A stretch of 7,054 bases of DNA from Anaerolineae bacterium (GTDB lineage Bacteria > Chloroflexota > Anaerolineae > Aggregatilineales > Phototrophicaceae), in NCBI GenBank assembly GCA_028284565.1, contig JANQRM010000672.1, positions 1 to 7,054 on the forward strand. Reading direction: 5' to 3'. Under the pieces are notes generated by a model. The model saw nothing but the letters and a program-made list of their open reading frames with translations, was not told where the DNA came from and did not search any database. Every line of letters begins with the position of its first letter. Position 1 is the first letter of the stretch. Both the position numbers and the translations under genes were made by a program. Shown here one piece after another: positions 4,668 to 7,054 of this stretch.

Positions 4668-6296
4668 TCAGCCCTTTCTTATCCGTCCCAAGTTTCGGAA
4701 GCGGTCTACGCTGGGTGTATCACCAATGGGTACTTCGATGAGTGTGGGTAGGTCGCTAGCAAAGCCGCGTCGTAAAAAGTCACGGAGTTGATCGTTGGTC
4801 TCGGCACGGAAGCCCTGTGCGCCAAAGGCTTTCGCCAGTTTGACAAAATCTGGATTGACCAAATCGGAGGCAATCACGCGGTTGTCATAGAGGTTGCGTT
4901 GCATCTGCTGGACATTGCCATATTGATTGTTGTTGAAGACGAGTGTGACGAGTCCGATGCGATGTTGGACGGCTGTGGCGAGTTCTTGCACTGCGAACAT
5001 GAATCCGCCATCGCCTGCAACGGAAACGACAGGTGTATCTGGCTTGGCAACTTTGACTCCGAGTCCTGTTGGGAAACCATAACCCAGCGTGCCTTGATAG
5101 CCTGTGCTGATAAAGGTGCGGGGGTGATAGACAGGCATGATGATGCGTGATGCAAAGCCGACTTGGGTGAGTTCGTCAATGAAAATGCCGTCTTCGCCCA
5201 ATTCCTCACGGATGATTTGCAGATAGGTCTTTTGCGGTTCGAGATATGCCGTATCTTGTTCCCACTTGGCATGGATGGCGTTGAGTTCATCTTCGCGGGA
5301 GTCGCGCTTGGGATTGCTGGATTCGAGTTGGTTGATGAGTTCAGGCAGGGCATCTTCGGCACGGGCGATAATGGGCAAATCCGGCGGACGAATGCGGTGC
5401 ATGGCATCGACATCGACATCAATGCGAATGACCTTGAGATTGCTATCCACTCCCCAACTTTTGAGTGGGATACGCATGTGTGAACCAACAGCTAGCACAA
5501 CATCCGTTGTTTTCCAGAGTTCGTGCGAGGGTGGCATGGTCAAGCTGAGATAATGCCGACTGTCTAGTATTCCACGTCCAGTACGATAGCCGACAACCGG
5601 AGCTTCTATCATCTTAGCAAGGTGGGTGATTTCCTCACTGACTCCTTGTGCGCCACTGCCGACATAAATCATGGGACGTTTGGATTCACTGAGCCACTGA
5701 CTCGCTTGTTGGATAGCATCTAAATCCAAGGGTGGAGCGAAAGGTGTGATGGGTGTGATGTTTGTATCGACTTCGGCTCGTTGGGCGAGGACGTTCATCG
5801 GGACTTCTAAAGCCACAGGACGTGGGCGACCTGAACGCAGTTGATAGAAGGCTTGGGCAATGGTATTGAGGATTTCGCTAGGATGATGCACTCGTGCTGA
5901 CCATTTCGATAAGCCAGCCAGCACCTCAGCTTGATGCGGAATCTCGTGTAGAACACCTGCGCCTTTGCCGATTTGTGGCGTGGGGATTTGTCCAGTGAGG
6001 CAGAAGACAGGTGCGTTCAGTCCATAGGCTGTTGCGAGTGAAGCGGTGGCATTGAGTACACCGGGACCGGGAACAACATTAAAGACACTCTCTTCGCCAC
6101 GTGCGAGTGCATACCCCAATGCCATGTAGCCTGCGCCTTGTTCATGGCGGGTATGAATGACGCGGATTTTGTCGCTTGCATCGTAGAGTGCGTTATAGAG
6201 CCAGTCATTTTGTACACCGGGAAGCCCGAATAGTGTGTCTGTGCCGTGTGCGAGTAACCCTGCAACGACTGCTTCTCCACCTGTCATTTTTGGCAT
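4668..6296 (-). CDS. Thiamine diphosphate-dependent enzyme, acetolactate synthase-like
   Basis: A 542-residue protein with the three-domain layout of the acetolactate synthase/pyruvate oxidase/benzoylformate decarboxylase superfamily. The N-terminal pyrimidine-binding domain has GLPG (24-27) and the cofactor-activating glutamate E52 in HEQGAG. The middle domain spans roughly residues 190-325. The C-terminal pyrophosphate domain has GDGG (429-432) and an NN-Q-Y-G segment (455-460), the usual magnesium/diphosphate motif. Length is normal. The family includes decarboxylases, carboligases and oxidases acting on 2-oxoacids; reaction and substrate cannot be fixed here. No acetolactate synthase small-subunit gene is next to it. 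It is the second gene after an aldehyde dehydrogenase, five bases from its stop, so a decarboxylase releasing an aldehyde is a reasonable guess, while a biosynthetic acetolactate synthase is less favoured. The ATG has GAGGAG eight bases upstream. Confidence 0.9.
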   Translation of the reverse strand: MPKMTGGEAVVAGLLAHGTDTLFGLPGVQNDWLYNALYDASDKIRVIHTRHEQGAGYMALGYALARGEESVFNVVPGPGVLNATASLATAYGLNAPVFCLTGQIPTPQIGKGAGVLHEIPHQAEVLAGLSKWSARVHHPSEILNTIAQAFYQLRSGRPRPVALEVPMNVLAQRAEVDTNITPITPFAPPLDLDAIQQASQWLSESKRPMIYVGSGAQGVSEEITHLAKMIEAPVVGYRTGRGILDSRHYLSLTMPPSHELWKTTDVVLAVGSHMRIPLKSWGVDSNLKVIRIDVDVDAMHRIRPPDLPIIARAEDALPELINQLESSNPKRDSREDELNAIHAKWEQDTAYLEPQKTYLQIIREELGEDGIFIDELTQVGFASRIIMPVYHPRTFISTGYQGTLGYGFPTGLGVKVAKPDTPVVSVAGDGGFMFAVQELATAVQHRIGLVTLVFNNNQYGNVQQMQRNLYDNRVIASDLVNPDFVKLAKAFGAQGFRAETNDQLRDFLRRGFASDLPTLIEVPIGDTPSVDRFRNLGRIRKG

Positions 6297-6301
6297 GTTG
6301 A

Positions 6302-7054
6302 TTACTCCTCATAGGCAATCACGACGGATTTGGTCTCGGTGTATAAATCAATCATGGAGCGACCATGCTCACGCCCGATGCCGGATTCTTTGTAGCCACC
6401 CAAAGGCAGATTCGGGTCACTGCGAACAGGTGAATTCACATAGATTGCACCCGCTTTAATATGCTTAACAAGTTTATGGACATGCGAGAGATTGTTAGAA
6501 TATATCGTCGCCGCTAGACCGAAGCGCGTGTCATTGGCTAGCAGAATCACTTCATCCAAATCATCGAAAGGGGTTGCCACCAGTACGGGACCAAATATCT
6601 CTTCTTGCACGACCCGGCTCTCATGGGGCATATTCACCAACACCGTCGGCTCGATATAGTAGCCATCACGGTCTACACGCTTACCACCTGATACCGCTTC
6701 TGCACCATCCGATAAACCTGATTCGATATAATCCAACACGCGCTCTTGCTGATTCTGTGAGACCACCGGACCCAATTGTGAGGCTGAATCGAAGCCATCG
6801 CCAATCGTCATCTTTGAGGCGACATTTCCCACATCGCCAACCACACGGTCAAAAATATCCCGATGCACATACAGTCGTGACCCAGCCACACAGACTTGTC
6901 CTTGATTGTAAAAAATGCCTTTTGCGACATAGGGTGGGACTTGGGATAAATCTGCATCTGGTAGAACAATCGCCGGAGATTTGCCTCCGAGTTCAAGCGA
7001 GAGACGGGTCATATTATCCAACGCCAGCTTGCCAATAATTTTGCCTGTTTCGGT
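6302..7054 (-). CDS. NAD(P)-dependent aldehyde dehydrogenase, C-terminal half
   Basis: The open frame runs from the right edge to a TAA at 6304-6302, giving 250 residues, about half of a normal aldehyde dehydrogenase. The N-terminus is outside the window. An apparent TTG start at 7021 is internal, because the frame continues upstream through TETGK, which belongs to the family's coenzyme-domain GSTxxGK motif. Counting from the edge, the general-base glutamate is residue 21 (LELGGKSP) and the nucleophilic cysteine is residue 55 (GQVC), 34 residues apart as in the family. EEIFGPV, the coenzyme-ribose glutamate region, and LGGYKESGIGRE near the C-terminus are present; the more usual PFGG is PLGG here. 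The enzyme oxidises an aldehyde to its acid with NAD(P)+. Its last codons contain the ribosome site of the downstream ThDP gene, so the two are an operon and may act in sequence. Confidence 0.93.
   Translation of the reverse strand, partial: TETGKIIGKLALDNMTRLSLELGGKSPAIVLPDADLSQVPPYVAKGIFYNQGQVCVAGSRLYVHRDIFDRVVGDVGNVASKMTIGDGFDSASQLGPVVSQNQQERVLDYIESGLSDGAEAVSGGKRVDRDGYYIEPTVLVNMPHESRVVQEEIFGPVLVATPFDDLDEVILLANDTRFGLAATIYSNNLSHVHKLVKHIKAGAIYVNSPVRSDPNLPLGGYKESGIGREHGRSMIDLYTETKSVVIAYEE
6305..6310 (-). promoter_or_regulatory. Ribosome binding site of the ThDP enzyme gene, inside the dehydrogenase gene
   Basis: GAGGAG on the minus strand forms the last two sense codons (Glu-Glu) of the aldehyde dehydrogenase and lies eight bases before the ATG at 6296. 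This supports that start and tight coupling of the two genes. Confidence 0.75.

Noticed and set aside
7019..7021. TTG as the start of the aldehyde dehydrogenase
   Set aside because: The frame stays open to the window edge and encodes the family's TETGK segment upstream, so the true start lies outside the window.
6574..7038. A 154-codon plus-strand open frame opposite the aldehyde dehydrogenase
   Set aside because: It is antisense to clear dehydrogenase motifs and has a low-complexity, His/Pro/Ser/Arg-rich translation typical of a shadow frame.

Overview
The window reads as chromosomal DNA of a bacterium of unknown identity with roughly balanced GC content. It has closely packed genes, mostly on the minus strand, and carries no rRNA, tRNA, transposase, integrase or CRISPR array. 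The mix of a membrane-bound octahaem cytochrome, a ThDP enzyme, an aldehyde dehydrogenase and little-known conserved hypotheticals would fit an environmental Chloroflexota-like lineage. That placement is inference, because no taxonomic marker is present.

Left part (1-2910): the 3' end of a plus-strand DJ-1/PfpI-type gene meets, with one base between the stop codons, a minus-strand pair. The pair is an HAO-family octahaem cytochrome c (eight CXXCH motifs, N-terminal membrane anchor, acidic tail) followed two bases later by an eight-helix membrane protein. The membrane protein appears to be an internal duplication of a four-helix unit, with two histidines per unit placed on one face of the membrane. 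Together they look like a quinone-linked or otherwise membrane-bound module for hydroxylamine, NO or nitrite chemistry. Upstream lie a probable rho-independent terminator, a short palindrome that may be an operator, and a 90-residue two-helix membrane protein with its own extended -10 promoter.

Middle (3063-4494): two overlapping minus-strand genes encode an HD-domain phosphohydrolase and then an unrecognised P-loop NTPase. The 173-base gap on the far side of the HD gene holds two adjacent hairpins and a 12-base palindrome, probably a dispersed intergenic repeat and/or a termination region.

Right part (4668-7054): an acetolactate-synthase-like ThDP enzyme lies directly downstream of the C-terminal half of an NAD(P)-dependent aldehyde dehydrogenase that runs off the window. 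The ThDP ribosome binding site sits in the last codons of the dehydrogenase. A 2-oxoacid -> aldehyde -> acid route is the simplest reading of the pair.

The most interesting object is the octahaem cytochrome/duplicated membrane protein pair.
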